NCBI RefSeq assembly: GCF_042653205.1
Contig: NZ_JBHSHY010000002.1
Coordinates: 124,001 to 188,000, forward strand
DNA length: 64,000 nucleotides
Source: Paenibacillus_Z sp042653205
GTDB lineage: Bacteria; Bacillota; Bacilli; Paenibacillales; Paenibacillaceae
Direction of reading: 5' to 3'
Shown here piece by piece: positions 25,805 to 34,098 of this stretch. The first letter of the stretch is position 1. Each line of letters opens with the position of its first letter. Under the pieces are notes generated by a model. It saw only the letters and a program-made list of their open reading frames with translations. It made no database searches and was not told where the DNA came from. A program made the translations under genes and the position numbers.

Positions 25805-25805
25805 T
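25776..25805 (+). promoter_or_regulatory. sigma-A promoter for the metG T-box transcript
   Basis: TTGACA (25776-25781) and TATAGT (25800-25805) are separated by 18 bases. The promoter lies within the last codons of yidD; the -10 element overlaps its stop codon. It fits the start of the T-box leader that follows. Confidence 0.75.
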
Positions 25806-25814
25806 TTCAGCAAG

Positions 25815-26142
25815 AGCATGCGTTAACCATATCTTTCTTCGATGAACGGATAAGTACCGAAGCGATGACCTTACCAGAGAGCCGGGGCAGCTGGAAACCG
25901 GCAAGGAACGGCTTGGGGAACATGGTCCGGGAGAACCGCTTTCGAACGGCGGCCGTCAGCGCGGCCGGCGCAAGGCTGCGGCGTTTGACCCCGTTACCGG
26001 TCGACCGCTCGTCCGAATGCGGACGAGCCGAACGAAGCTTTCTTTCGCGCTGGACCGTACGGGGCCGGGGCGGAGGAGAGGAATTTGGGTGGTACCACGT
26101 GAGCGCAAGCTTTCGTCCCATGGCGGACGAAGGCTTTTTTTG
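25815..26142 (+). ncRNA. T-box riboswitch leader of metG
   Basis: The roughly 330-base leader contains the conserved T-box sequence GGGTGGTACCACG (26087-26099), the stem I elements AGAGAG and GCTGGAAACCGG (25876-25901), and a terminator GCTTTCGTCC/GGACGAAGGC with T7 (26109-26142). An AUG triplet at 25922-25924 after GGGGAAC on the descending side of stem I is the likely specifier, matching tRNA-Met and the methionyl-tRNA synthetase gene downstream. Uncharged tRNA-Met should promote read-through. The exact 5' end is inferred from the promoter at 25776-25805. Confidence 0.9.
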
Positions 26143-26195
26143 TTGTTCCGAGCATTGATTATGCCTGCCCGAGGCAGGCCGGAGGAGTGTTGGCG

Positions 26196-28220
26196 ATGAG
26201 CGAAACCAAACCGACGTTTTACATTACGACCCCGATTTATTATCCGAGCGACAAGCTGCACATCGGACATGCGTACACGACCGTGGCCGGCGACGCGATG
26301 GCGCGCTACAAGCGGCTTCGCGGCTACGACGTCTGGTACTTGACGGGCACGGACGAGCACGGCCAGAAGATCGAGCGGAAGGCGGCCGAGAAGGGCCAGA
26401 CGCCGCAGCAGTTCGTTGACGACATCGTCGTGCTTATCAAGGACCTGTGGAAGAAGCTCGACATTTCCAATGACGACTTCATCCGCACGACGCAGGATCG
26501 CCACAAGGCCGTCGTCGAACGGATCTTCGACCGGCTGCTGCAGCAGGGCGACATTTACAAGGGCCACTACGAAGGCTGGTACTGCACGCCGTGCGAATCG
26601 TTCTTCCTGGAGCGCCAGCTCGTCGACGGCAACTGTCCGGACTGCGGGCGTCCCGTGGAACTCGTGAAGGAAGAGAGCTACTTCTTCCGGATGAGCAAGT
26701 ACGCCGACCGGCTGCTGCAGTATTATGAAGAGAATCCGGAGTTCATCCAGCCGGAATCGCGCAAGAACGAGATGATCAACAACTTTATCAAGCCGGGCCT
26801 CGAGGATCTCGCGGTCTCCCGGACAACGTTCGACTGGGGCGTCAAGGTGAAGGGGGATCCGAAGCACGTCGTCTACGTCTGGATCGACGCGCTATCCAAC
26901 TACATCACCGCGCTCGGTTACGACTCCGGCGACAGCGCCCGCTTCGACAAGTTCTGGCCGGCGGACGTGCATCTCGTGGGCAAGGAGATCGTTCGGTTCC
27001 ATACCATTTACTGGCCGATCATGCTGATGGCGCTCGACCTGCCGCTGCCGAAAAAAGTGTTCGCGCACGGCTGGTTATTAATGAAGGACGGCAAAATGTC
27101 CAAATCGAAGGGCAACGTCGTCGATCCCGTGACGCTGATCGACCGCTACGGCCTCGACGCGCTCCGCTACTACCTGCTGCGCGAGGTGCCGTTCGGCGCG
27201 GACGGCACGTTCACGCCGGAGAACTTCGTGGAACGGATCAATTTCGACCTGGCGAACGACCTCGGCAACCTGCTGAACCGGACGGTCGCGATGGTCGGCA
27301 AGTATTTCGACGGCGAAGTGCCGGCCTATGCCGGCCCGGTAACCGCGTTCGACGAGAAGCTGTCGGCGCTCGCCCAAAGCACGGCGGAGCAGGTGGAAGC
27401 GGCTATGGAGCGGATGGAATTCTCCGTCGCGCTGACGGCGATCTGGCAGCTGGTCAGCCGCACGAACAAGTACATCGACGAGACGCAGCCGTGGACGCTC
27501 GCGAAGAGCGAGGAGAAGCGCGGCGAGCTGGCGTCCGTCATGCACCACTTGGCCGAGTCGCTGCGGATCGTCTCGATTCTGCTGCAGCCGTTCCTGACGA
27601 ATGCGCCGCTGAAAATCCGCGCGCAGCTGGGCATCGCCGAAGGCGAGCTGACGGCGTGGGACAGCACGAAGACGTTCGGCGTCCTGCCGGACGGCACGCG
27701 CGTCGCGAAGGGCGAGCCGATCTTCCCGCGACTCGACGTCGCGGAGGAGACGGCGTTCATCGCCGTCTCCATGAACGGCGGCGCGGCGCCGGCGGAAGCC
27801 GCCGCATCGCAGGCCGGGCCGGAGACCGGGACCGCGGATGCGGCGGGCCAAGCGGCGCCGGCGGCTGACGCCGAGGCGGCCGCGCCGGAAGGCAAGGACG
27901 AGATCGGCATCGACGAGTTCGCCAAGGTCGAGCTGCGCGTGGCCGAGGTGGTGGCGTGCGAGCCGGTGCCGAAAGCCGACAAGCTGCTCAAGCTGCAGCT
28001 GGATCTCGGATACGAACGGCGCCAGGTCGTCTCCGGCATCGCGAAGTTCTACAAGCCGGAGGAGATGGTCGGGCGTAAAGTCATCTGCGTCGTCAACCTG
28101 AAGCCGGTGAAGCTGCGCGGCGAACTGTCGCAAGGCATGATCCTGGCCGCCTCCCACGGCGACCAGCTGACGCTTGCCACCGTGCCGGACGGCATGGCGA
28201 ACGGCGCGATCGTGAAATAA
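26196..28220 (+). CDS. metG: methionyl-tRNA synthetase
   Basis: A 674-residue class I synthetase that charges tRNA-Met. The catalytic domain shows the HIGH equivalent HIGHAYT near residue 25, a four-cysteine zinc knuckle (CTPCESFFLERQ, CPDCGRP) and KMSKS at residues 300-304. An Ala/Gly/Pro-rich linker around residues 530-570 leads to a C-terminal tRNA-binding EMAP-like domain (KVELRVAEVVACEPVPKADK, KLRGELSQGMILAA), as in dimeric bacterial MetG. ATG 26196 lies ten bases after GGAGG; a GTG three codons upstream is too close to it. Controlled by the T-box upstream. Confidence 0.95.
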   Translation: MSETKPTFYITTPIYYPSDKLHIGHAYTTVAGDAMARYKRLRGYDVWYLTGTDEHGQKIERKAAEKGQTPQQFVDDIVVLIKDLWKKLDISNDDFIRTTQDRHKAVVERIFDRLLQQGDIYKGHYEGWYCTPCESFFLERQLVDGNCPDCGRPVELVKEESYFFRMSKYADRLLQYYEENPEFIQPESRKNEMINNFIKPGLEDLAVSRTTFDWGVKVKGDPKHVVYVWIDALSNYITALGYDSGDSARFDKFWPADVHLVGKEIVRFHTIYWPIMLMALDLPLPKKVFAHGWLLMKDGKMSKSKGNVVDPVTLIDRYGLDALRYYLLREVPFGADGTFTPENFVERINFDLANDLGNLLNRTVAMVGKYFDGEVPAYAGPVTAFDEKLSALAQSTAEQVEAAMERMEFSVALTAIWQLVSRTNKYIDETQPWTLAKSEEKRGELASVMHHLAESLRIVSILLQPFLTNAPLKIRAQLGIAEGELTAWDSTKTFGVLPDGTRVAKGEPIFPRLDVAEETAFIAVSMNGGAAPAEAAASQAGPETGTADAAGQAAPAADAEAAAPEGKDEIGIDEFAKVELRVAEVVACEPVPKADKLLKLQLDLGYERRQVVSGIAKFYKPEEMVGRKVICVVNLKPVKLRGELSQGMILAASHGDQLTLATVPDGMANGAIVK

Positions 28221-28265
28221 AAACGGATTTCGGCCGCCGGGCGCTTCACCCCGGCGGTTGTTTTG

Positions 28266-28294
28266 TTGACAGGACAACCGCGGCTCTATATAAT
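28266..28294 (+). promoter_or_regulatory. consensus sigma-A promoter of the znu cluster
   Basis: TTGACA (28266-28271) and TATAAT (28289-28294), both perfect, are separated by 17 bases. A Zur-like operator follows immediately, so the promoter should be strong and tightly repressed when zinc is sufficient. Confidence 0.85.
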
Positions 28295-28299
28295 CTTCA

Positions 28300-28314
28300 T
28301 AGTAATGTTTACGA
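28300..28314. promoter_or_regulatory. Zur box
   Basis: TAGTAATGTTTACGA matches the B. subtilis Zur consensus TCGTAATnATTACGA at 12 of 14 defined positions and overlaps the predicted transcription start of the zinc uptake cluster. Per-, Fur- and Zur-type boxes share an architecture, but the GTAAT/TTACGA core and the downstream znu genes favour Zur. Confidence 0.75.
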
Positions 28315-28341
28315 TTATGATCGATAGACCGGGGTGCAGCA

Positions 28342-29283
28342 ATGTTCATATGCAAGAGAGGGTTATCTACGGCCGTCGCGGCCGTTTCTTTGTTCCTGCT
28401 AGCCTTCTTCACCGCCGGCTGCGGCTCGGCCGGCCAAGGCAAGCTGGTCGAGGGCAAGCTGAACGTGGTGACGAGCTTCTATCCGCTCTATTTTCTCGCC
28501 CAGTCGATCGGCGGCGCGGACGCCAACGTCGTCAACCTGATTCCGGCGGGCGTGGAGCCGCATGACTGGACGCCGAAGAGCCGCGATCTGGACACGGCGT
28601 CGAAGGCGCAGCTGTTCCTGTACAACGGCGCGGGCCTGGAGGGCTGGGTCGACGACTTCCTGCAAGGACTGCCGGGCGATTCGAAGCTCGTGACGGTGGA
28701 AGCGAGCCAAGGCATCGCGCTGCTGCCGGGCAATCCGGAGGATGGCGAGACGGACAGCGGCCGCGCCGATCCGCATACGTGGGTCAGCCCCAAGTCGATG
28801 CTGATCATGGCGAAGACGGTGGCCGACCAGTTCGTGCAGGTCGACCCGGCGCATCAAGCGGCCTACGAAGCGAATTACGAAGTGCTGAACGGCAAGCTGG
28901 AGGCGCTGGACCGGGAGTACGCGACACAGCTGTCGGCCGTGAAAAAGAAGGATATCGTCACGTCGCATCGGGCGTTCGGATACTTGGCCCGGGACTACGG
29001 GCTGCGGCAAGTGGCGATAATGGGGCTATCGCCCGACGCGGAGCCGAAAGCGCGGGATTTGCTGCGCATCTCGAAATTCGTGAAGGCGAACGGCATCAAG
29101 ACGATCTTCTTCGAAGAACTGGTGTCCGACGAAATCGCCAAGACGCTCGCCCGCGAAGCGAAGGTGAGTACGATGGTGCTGAATCCGCTGGAAGGGCTGA
29201 CGCCGAAGCAGGCGTCGAAGGGCGATGATTATTTCTCGCTGATGCGGGCGAATTTGCAAAATCTAGTGCAGGCTTTACAATAG
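28342..29283 (+). CDS. znuA: zinc ABC transporter substrate-binding lipoprotein (ZnuA-like)
   Basis: A 313-residue cluster A-I solute-binding protein. The signal sequence ends at the lipobox FTAGC with the lipid-modified C27. Metal ligands are visible as histidines in GVEPHDWTPKSRD, DPHTWVSPK and TSHRAFGYLARDYGL, with a late Asp in KGDDYFSLM, the ZnuA/AdcA arrangement. The loop that is His-rich in many ZnuA proteins is short and acidic here (NPEDGETDSGRAD). It delivers zinc to the ATPase and permease encoded next. Mn specificity is possible by family but the Zur box argues for zinc. Confidence 0.85.
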   Translation: MFICKRGLSTAVAAVSLFLLAFFTAGCGSAGQGKLVEGKLNVVTSFYPLYFLAQSIGGADANVVNLIPAGVEPHDWTPKSRDLDTASKAQLFLYNGAGLEGWVDDFLQGLPGDSKLVTVEASQGIALLPGNPEDGETDSGRADPHTWVSPKSMLIMAKTVADQFVQVDPAHQAAYEANYEVLNGKLEALDREYATQLSAVKKKDIVTSHRAFGYLARDYGLRQVAIMGLSPDAEPKARDLLRISKFVKANGIKTIFFEELVSDEIAKTLAREAKVSTMVLNPLEGLTPKQASKGDDYFSLMRANLQNLVQALQ

Positions 29284-29316
29284 ACATAGGTGTGTACGAG
29301 GGCGGGAGTGAAACGC

Positions 29317-30117
29317 ATGTTAATAGAGAAACGGCCGTCGCGCTTCGACTGCCATGAACCAGTCATCGAGCTCGACGGCGTCTCCTTCGCCTACGAGCAG
29401 AAGCGCGTGCTTGACGACGTCAGCTTGACGGTGCAGGAGCGGGATTTCGTCGGCGTGATCGGGTCCAACGGCGCGGGGAAAACGACGCTGATGCGCATGA
29501 TCGTCGGGCTGCTGAAGCCGACGGAAGGCGCCATCCGGCTGTTCGGCAAGCCGATCGGCGAGTTCCGCGACTGGGACCGGATTGGCTACGTGCCGCAAAA
29601 AAATTCGTTCAATCCGCTGTTCCCGGCGACGGTGCGCGAAGTCGTGCTGTCGGGCCTGTACAACCGGGGCAAGCTGTTCAAGCGCGTGACGAAGGCGGAC
29701 GCGGCGAAGTGCGAAGAGGCGCTGCAAGCCATGAACATCGAGGATTTGGCGGGGAAGCGCATCGGCCAGCTGTCCGGCGGGCAGCAGCAGCGGGCCTTCC
29801 TGGCGCGTGCGCTCATCAACAATCCCGCGCTGCTCATCCTCGACGAGCCGACGGTCGGCATCGACGCGGAGACGCAGGAAGGATTCTTCCATCTCGTCAA
29901 GCACATGCATCAGCATCATAACATCACGTTCCTGATGGTGTCGCACGACATAGAGATGATCCATTCTTACCTCGGCAGCGAGCCGAAGCACGAGAGCGGC
30001 AAGATCAAGTTCTACGTGAGACACTCCCACGATCTCGAAGATTGTGCGGAAACGAACCTGTCGCACAGCCTGCGCGGCCTGCGCCAGTCCATGGAGAGAG
30101 GGAAAGTAGGCGTATAG
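29317..30117 (+). CDS. znuC: zinc ABC transporter ATP-binding protein
   Basis: A 266-residue ABC ATPase. Walker A is GSNGAGKTT, the signature is LSGGQQQRAFLARAL, Walker B is LLILDEPTVGID and the switch region is MVSHDIEM. The C-terminal 60 residues have several His (KHESGKIKFYVRHSHDLEDC) and may add metal sensing or binding. ATG 29317 was chosen over a GTG three codons upstream because GGGAG lies at better spacing. It is translated between znuA and znuB, ending three bases before znuB. Confidence 0.85.
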   Translation: MLIEKRPSRFDCHEPVIELDGVSFAYEQKRVLDDVSLTVQERDFVGVIGSNGAGKTTLMRMIVGLLKPTEGAIRLFGKPIGEFRDWDRIGYVPQKNSFNPLFPATVREVVLSGLYNRGKLFKRVTKADAAKCEEALQAMNIEDLAGKRIGQLSGGQQQRAFLARALINNPALLILDEPTVGIDAETQEGFFHLVKHMHQHHNITFLMVSHDIEMIHSYLGSEPKHESGKIKFYVRHSHDLEDCAETNLSHSLRGLRQSMERGKVGV

Positions 30118-30120
30118 CGG

Positions 30121-30927
30121 GTGGATATCTTAACGCTTGAATTTTTTCAAAGGGCGCTGATCGGCGGCGCGCTGATCGGCATCACGGCGCCGCTCATGGG
30201 GCTGTTTCTCGTCCTCCGGCGGCTGTCGATGATCGGCGATACCTTATCGCACGTTTCGATCGCCGGCGTGGCGCTGGGTTTCCTGATCGGCATTTATCCC
30301 GTTGCCGTGGGGCTCGTGTTCGCGATCGCGGCGACGTTCGCGATCGAGAAGCTGCGCAAGGCATACCGGACGTACGCGGAGCTGTCGATCGCCATCATCA
30401 TGTCCGGCGGTGTGGCGCTGGCGTCCTTGCTGTTTTCGATGGGCCAGGGCTTCAACGTCAGCGTGACGGGCTACCTGTTCGGCAGCATCTACACGCTGAA
30501 TACCGTCGACCTCGTGCTCATCGGCGCCGTCACGGTCGTGGTGCTGCTGGCGATCGGCCTGCACGCGAAGGAGCTGTTCCTGCTCGCGTTCGACGAAGAC
30601 GCCGCCGCGGTCAGCGGCCTGCCGACGAAGTATTTCAACTTCCTGATCAGCATCCTGACGGCGCTCGTCATCAGCGTCTCGATCAAGATCGTCGGCGCGC
30701 TCCTCGTGTCCGCGCTGCTCACGATTCCGGCGGCCTGCAGCCTCGCCGTGGCGCGAAGCTTCCGGCAATCCGTCATGACGGTCGTCGTCGTCGCGGAGTT
30801 TGCGGTCGTGGCTGGCCTGCTCATCGCGGGGGTTTGGAATCTCGCTCCGGGGGGCACGATCGTCATGCTGCTCATCGTCGTATTGCTGCTGCTGCTCACG
30901 TTCCGAAGCAAGTTCGGCACAGCCTAG
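30121..30927 (+). CDS. znuB: zinc ABC transporter permease
   Basis: A 268-residue membrane protein of the ABC-3 family with about eight hydrophobic segments. RALIGGALIGITAPLMGLFL, RRLSMIGDTLSHVSIAGVAL and FDEDAAAVSGLP are conserved in metal permeases. It starts with GTG three bases after znuC, indicating translational coupling. It forms the membrane path for zinc (or Mn) uptake with ZnuA and ZnuC. Confidence 0.9.
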   Translation: MDILTLEFFQRALIGGALIGITAPLMGLFLVLRRLSMIGDTLSHVSIAGVALGFLIGIYPVAVGLVFAIAATFAIEKLRKAYRTYAELSIAIIMSGGVALASLLFSMGQGFNVSVTGYLFGSIYTLNTVDLVLIGAVTVVVLLAIGLHAKELFLLAFDEDAAAVSGLPTKYFNFLISILTALVISVSIKIVGALLVSALLTIPAACSLAVARSFRQSVMTVVVVAEFAVVAGLLIAGVWNLAPGGTIVMLLIVVLLLLLTFRSKFGTA

Positions 30928-30943
30928 AAGCGGAGGGAATCAT

Positions 30944-31657
30944 ATGGCCGACGTTACGGTATGGGCCGCGTTCGGGGCGGGGATCGCATCCTTCATCTCG
31001 CCCTGCTGCCTGCCGCTCTATCCGTCGTATCTATCGTACATAACCGGCGTATCCGTCACGGATTTGAAGAGCGAGCGTCCCGGCAGGGAGGTTCGCATCC
31101 GCACGATGACCCACACGTTGTTTTTCATTGTCGGATTCTCGATCGTCTATTATACGCTCGGCTACGGCACCAACGCCTTCGCGGAGCAATTCTCGAAATA
31201 CCAGGATCTCATCCGCCAGCTCTCGGCCGTGCTCATCATCCTGATGGGACTCATTCTTATGGGGCTGATTCAGCCGAAGGTGCTGCTGCGCGAAATGAAA
31301 ATGCCGCTGCGGATGAAGAAATCCGGCTACCTGGCGTCGCTGATCTTCGGCGTCGGCTTCTCCGCCGGCTGGTCCCCGTGCACGGGGCCGATCCTCGCCA
31401 GCATCCTGCTTCTGGCCGCCTCCCAACCGGGGACGTGGTTCGAGCTGACGACAGCATATGCGCTCGGCTTCGCCATCCCGTTCTTCGTGCTGGCGTTCTT
31501 CATCGGCTCCACGCGCTGGATCGTCCGCTATTCCGCCGTCATGATGAAGATCGGCGGCGCGGTCATGCTGCTGATGGGCGTCCTGCTTTTCACGGATCAA
31601 ATGACGAAAATCACGATTTGGCTCAATTCCATCACGCCGGAATTCATGAAGTTCTAG
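30944..31657 (+). CDS. ccdA: cytochrome c biogenesis protein CcdA
   Basis: A 237-residue six-helix membrane protein of the DsbD/CcdA family. The two redox cysteine motifs are visible, SPCCLPLYPS near the N-terminus and GWSPCTGP near the middle. CcdA carries reducing power across the membrane for heme attachment to cytochrome c and, in B. subtilis, for spore cortex formation. It starts 16 bases after znuB with CGGAGGG, so it may share the zinc operon transcript, which is an unusual pairing. Confidence 0.85.
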   Translation: MADVTVWAAFGAGIASFISPCCLPLYPSYLSYITGVSVTDLKSERPGREVRIRTMTHTLFFIVGFSIVYYTLGYGTNAFAEQFSKYQDLIRQLSAVLIILMGLILMGLIQPKVLLREMKMPLRMKKSGYLASLIFGVGFSAGWSPCTGPILASILLLAASQPGTWFELTTAYALGFAIPFFVLAFFIGSTRWIVRYSAVMMKIGGAVMLLMGVLLFTDQMTKITIWLNSITPEFMKF

Positions 31658-31701
31658 GCTCCGGCGAGGATGAGGCCGGACTTAAGCGGCAGAGAACGAA
31701 C

Positions 31702-31868
31702 CTATGTGAAATATTCGATCTTCGCGTCCGCGAAGTGCTCGAAGTTGCGCTCCGAGATGAACATCCGGAGCGCTTCTGCTTGTTCGTCGGCGGGACTAGC
31801 TCATGGATGAGCGATTCGTGAACGCGCTTATCCGGCGCCGGCCGATCGAGCGTCGTGGGGGTGTCCAT
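31702..31868 (-). pseudogene. frameshifted small gene, unknown product
   Basis: A perfect AGGAGGT lies eight bases before ATG 31868. The first 23 codons read MDTPTTLDRP...RVHESLIHE. A different frame then carries a coherent ending, DEQAEALRMFISERNFEHFADAKIEYFT, to a TAG at 31702-31704. Staying in the first frame gives a Ser/Arg-rich tail that runs into ccdA, typical of the wrong frame. One single-base shift would join the two parts into a protein of about 55 residues. Either the gene is broken or the sequence has an error. I do not recognise the family. Confidence 0.45.
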
Positions 31869-31949
31869 GGCTGCCGACCTCCTAGGTTTTCGTTAGTGTG
31901 GGACATGGCGAGGGGGAGCAAACATGGAAAGTTAAGACGGGCCCGCAGG

Positions 31950-31978
31950 TTGCGGCACAAGGGCGGGCAGTGTATGAT
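31950..31978 (+). promoter_or_regulatory. promoter of mntR
   Basis: TTGCGG (31950-31955) and TATGAT (31973-31978) are 17 bases apart, about 95 bases before the mntR start. Confidence 0.5.
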
Positions 31979-32071
31979 ACTAAGAGTAGCGCGGGGGACC
32001 CGGTTGTCCGGACCGCCCGCGAGGCGCAAAGATCCGTTCGTACGGGATGCAGGTGAAATGGAGGTTGTACA

Positions 32072-32500
32072 ATGCCGACTCCAAGTATGGAGGATTATTT
32101 GGAACGCATTTATAAATTAATCGAAGAAAAGGGCTACGCCCGGGTCTCCGACATTGCGGAAGGGCTGGAAGTGCATCCGTCCTCCGTGACAAAGATGATT
32201 CAGAAGCTGGACAAGGATCAATATTTGATTTACGAGAAATACCGGGGGCTCGTACTGACCAACAAAGGGAAAAAAATGGGGAAGCGGCTGATGGAACGCC
32301 ACCATCTGCTGGAATCGTTCCTCACGGTGATCGGCGTCCAAGAAGAGAACATTTATAAGGACGTCGAAGGCATCGAGCATCACTTGAGCTGGGATTCCAT
32401 CACGTGCATCGAGACGCTGGTGGAATTTTTCCGCCGGGAGCCCGGCCGCTTGGAAGCGTTTAAATCGATTCACGCCGAGCTGAACAACGAAGATTCATAA
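32072..32500 (+). CDS. mntR: manganese-responsive transcriptional regulator MntR
   Basis: A 142-residue DtxR-family repressor, the same length as B. subtilis MntR. The N-terminal winged helix is VSDIAEGLEVHPSSVTKMIQ. All manganese ligands of B. subtilis MntR are conserved at the same positions: D8, E11, H77, E99, E102 and H103. It represses Mn uptake genes when Mn is bound. The gene opens the conserved mntR-yqhQ-yqhR-aroQ-yqhT-efp block. Confidence 0.95.
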   Translation: MPTPSMEDYLERIYKLIEEKGYARVSDIAEGLEVHPSSVTKMIQKLDKDQYLIYEKYRGLVLTNKGKKMGKRLMERHHLLESFLTVIGVQEENIYKDVEGIEHHLSWDSITCIETLVEFFRREPGRLEAFKSIHAELNNEDS

Positions 32501-32526
32501 TGGACCGTCTTTCAAGAACCCGACGC

Positions 32527-32579
32527 AAAAAGGGCTTTCCGACGACGCATGCGCGCATGCCCGTTGGAAAGCCCTTTTT
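32527..32579. terminator. bidirectional terminator
   Basis: AAAAAGGGCTTTCC and GGAAAGCCCTTTTT form a 14 base-pair stem around a loop that itself contains the dyad GCATGCGCGCATGC. It separates mntR from the convergent gene at 32605. Confidence 0.85.
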
Positions 32580-32604
32580 GTTCATTCGCGTCAACCGCGC
32601 TGCC

Positions 32605-32907
32605 TTAATGATACTTGGGCAGATCGTCGTCGTCCTTGCCACCCTCGATGACGCGGAACGGCATGTTTTTGCGCGTCTTCGTCCGGCTCGCCTGCTGTTG
32701 GTCCCGGCGGGCGCCGGATTTGTACCGCTGCGGCGGCTTCGGCGATTTCGCTTTCGCGCCCGGCGGGAATTTGTAAAGCAGATAGATCGCGCCGAACACA
32801 AAGACAGGAATCAGAAGCTGATAGGGATTGCTGATCGTTTGCGAAACAAGGCCAACGACGACGAGCACGAGGATGATAATGGTTGGCAGACTCATTTTCC
32901 GAGGCAT
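32605..32907 (-). CDS. small membrane protein, positional equivalent of yqhP
   Basis: A 100-residue protein with two hydrophobic segments at the N-terminus (PTIIILVLVVVGLVSQTI, LIPVFVFGAIYLLYKFP) and a basic, hydrophilic C-terminal half. It sits where B. subtilis has yqhP, between mntR and yqhQ, downstream of yqhQ on the same strand and 50 bases away. Function unknown; the equivalence is positional. Confidence 0.6.
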   Translation of the reverse strand: MPRKMSLPTIIILVLVVVGLVSQTISNPYQLLIPVFVFGAIYLLYKFPPGAKAKSPKPPQRYKSGARRDQQQASRTKTRKNMPFRVIEGGKDDDDLPKYH

Positions 32908-32957
32908 GACGCGCTCACCCTTCCTTCCCGAATCTTGATTTCAGTCCAGCTCCAGGA

Positions 32958-33899
32958 TCAGGCCTTGACGCCTTGGCGGTCGATCTCCAGCATGCGGTTG
33001 AACGATGCGATGGACACCGCGACCTGTTCGTCCGTCGGTTCCTTGGTCGTCAGCTTCTGCAGCCACAAGCCCGGATAGCCGAGGAAGCGGAGCACCGGCA
33101 GGTCGCGGAGCGCATTCGTGAAGCGGAGCGCTTCGTACGAGGCGCCGAGCACGACCGGGAGCAGCAGGACGCGGATGTAGACCCGTTCCCACAGGGAATC
33201 CCAGTGGAAGAAGGAGTAGACGACGATGCCGACGAGCACGGAGAAGACGATGAAGCTGCTGCCGCAGCGGTAATGAAGCCGCGTGAAGCGCTGCACGTTG
33301 GCGACGGTCAGCTCCGCGCCCGCTTCGTAGGCGCTGATCACTTTATGTTCGGCGCCGTGATATTGGAAGAGACGCTTGATCAGCGGCGTCAGGGAAATAA
33401 TGTAAAGATACGAGAGCAGGAACAGAATCTTGATAACCCCTTCGATGAGGTTGTGTACTATTATATTCTTGAACGCATGTCCAAAGATCAGCTGTTCGAT
33501 CATGGCGGGAACGACGGTGAATACCAGCTTGCCGGCCACGAACGAGAGAATGCCGGCCACCGCGACGCCGACGATCATGCTGAGGCTCCAGCCTTTTTTC
33601 TCCTTTACCGGCGCGGTTTCGTCCTTGACGTCCTCGAGCTCGTCCTCGGCGTATGATTCCATCGAGAAGTTCAGATGCTGCGAGCCTTTGGCGCTGGATT
33701 CCAGAATCGCGACGACGCCGCGCACCAACGGGATCTTCTTCATCTTTTGAATCCAGGGCGTGGTTTTGCGAGGGACTTCGAAAAACGTGATTTCGTTATT
33801 TTTGCGGCGTACCGCGGTTACGTTCGTGGTTCTGCCCGCGAACATGACGCCCTCGATGACGGCTTGTCCGCCGTAGATGTTTTGCGTGCTTTGCGACAA
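32958..33899 (-). CDS. yqhQ: DUF1385 membrane protein YqhQ
   Basis: A 313-residue protein of the DUF1385 family. YGGQAVIEGVMF at the N-terminus, YHGAEHKVISAYEAGAEL and RLHYRCGSSFIVF in the centre are the family signatures; the His/Cys pattern suggests metal binding. Four or so membrane segments are present. The start is taken as TTG 33899 (SQSTQNIYGG) because GGTGA lies seven bases upstream and the length then matches the family; another TTG lies 13 codons earlier without a ribosome site. Function is not established. Confidence 0.8.
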   Translation of the reverse strand: MSQSTQNIYGGQAVIEGVMFAGRTTNVTAVRRKNNEITFFEVPRKTTPWIQKMKKIPLVRGVVAILESSAKGSQHLNFSMESYAEDELEDVKDETAPVKEKKGWSLSMIVGVAVAGILSFVAGKLVFTVVPAMIEQLIFGHAFKNIIVHNLIEGVIKILFLLSYLYIISLTPLIKRLFQYHGAEHKVISAYEAGAELTVANVQRFTRLHYRCGSSFIVFSVLVGIVVYSFFHWDSLWERVYIRVLLLPVVLGASYEALRFTNALRDLPVLRFLGYPGLWLQKLTTKEPTDEQVAVSIASFNRMLEIDRQGVKA

Positions 33900-34098
33900 G
33901 GGCGAATCACCATCCTTTGGTTTGACGTAGGTTCTCAATCGGATACGATTTCTCTCTTATTGTACTTGATTCCGAGCGACATTGCGAGCGGGATCCTTTC
34001 CCGAAGCGGACGGGCGCGATTTGGATGCCCCGCGGCTGCGCATACTAACCGCTGCATGCCTACTTAACAATCCATTGCAACGGAGGAATCGATCGACT

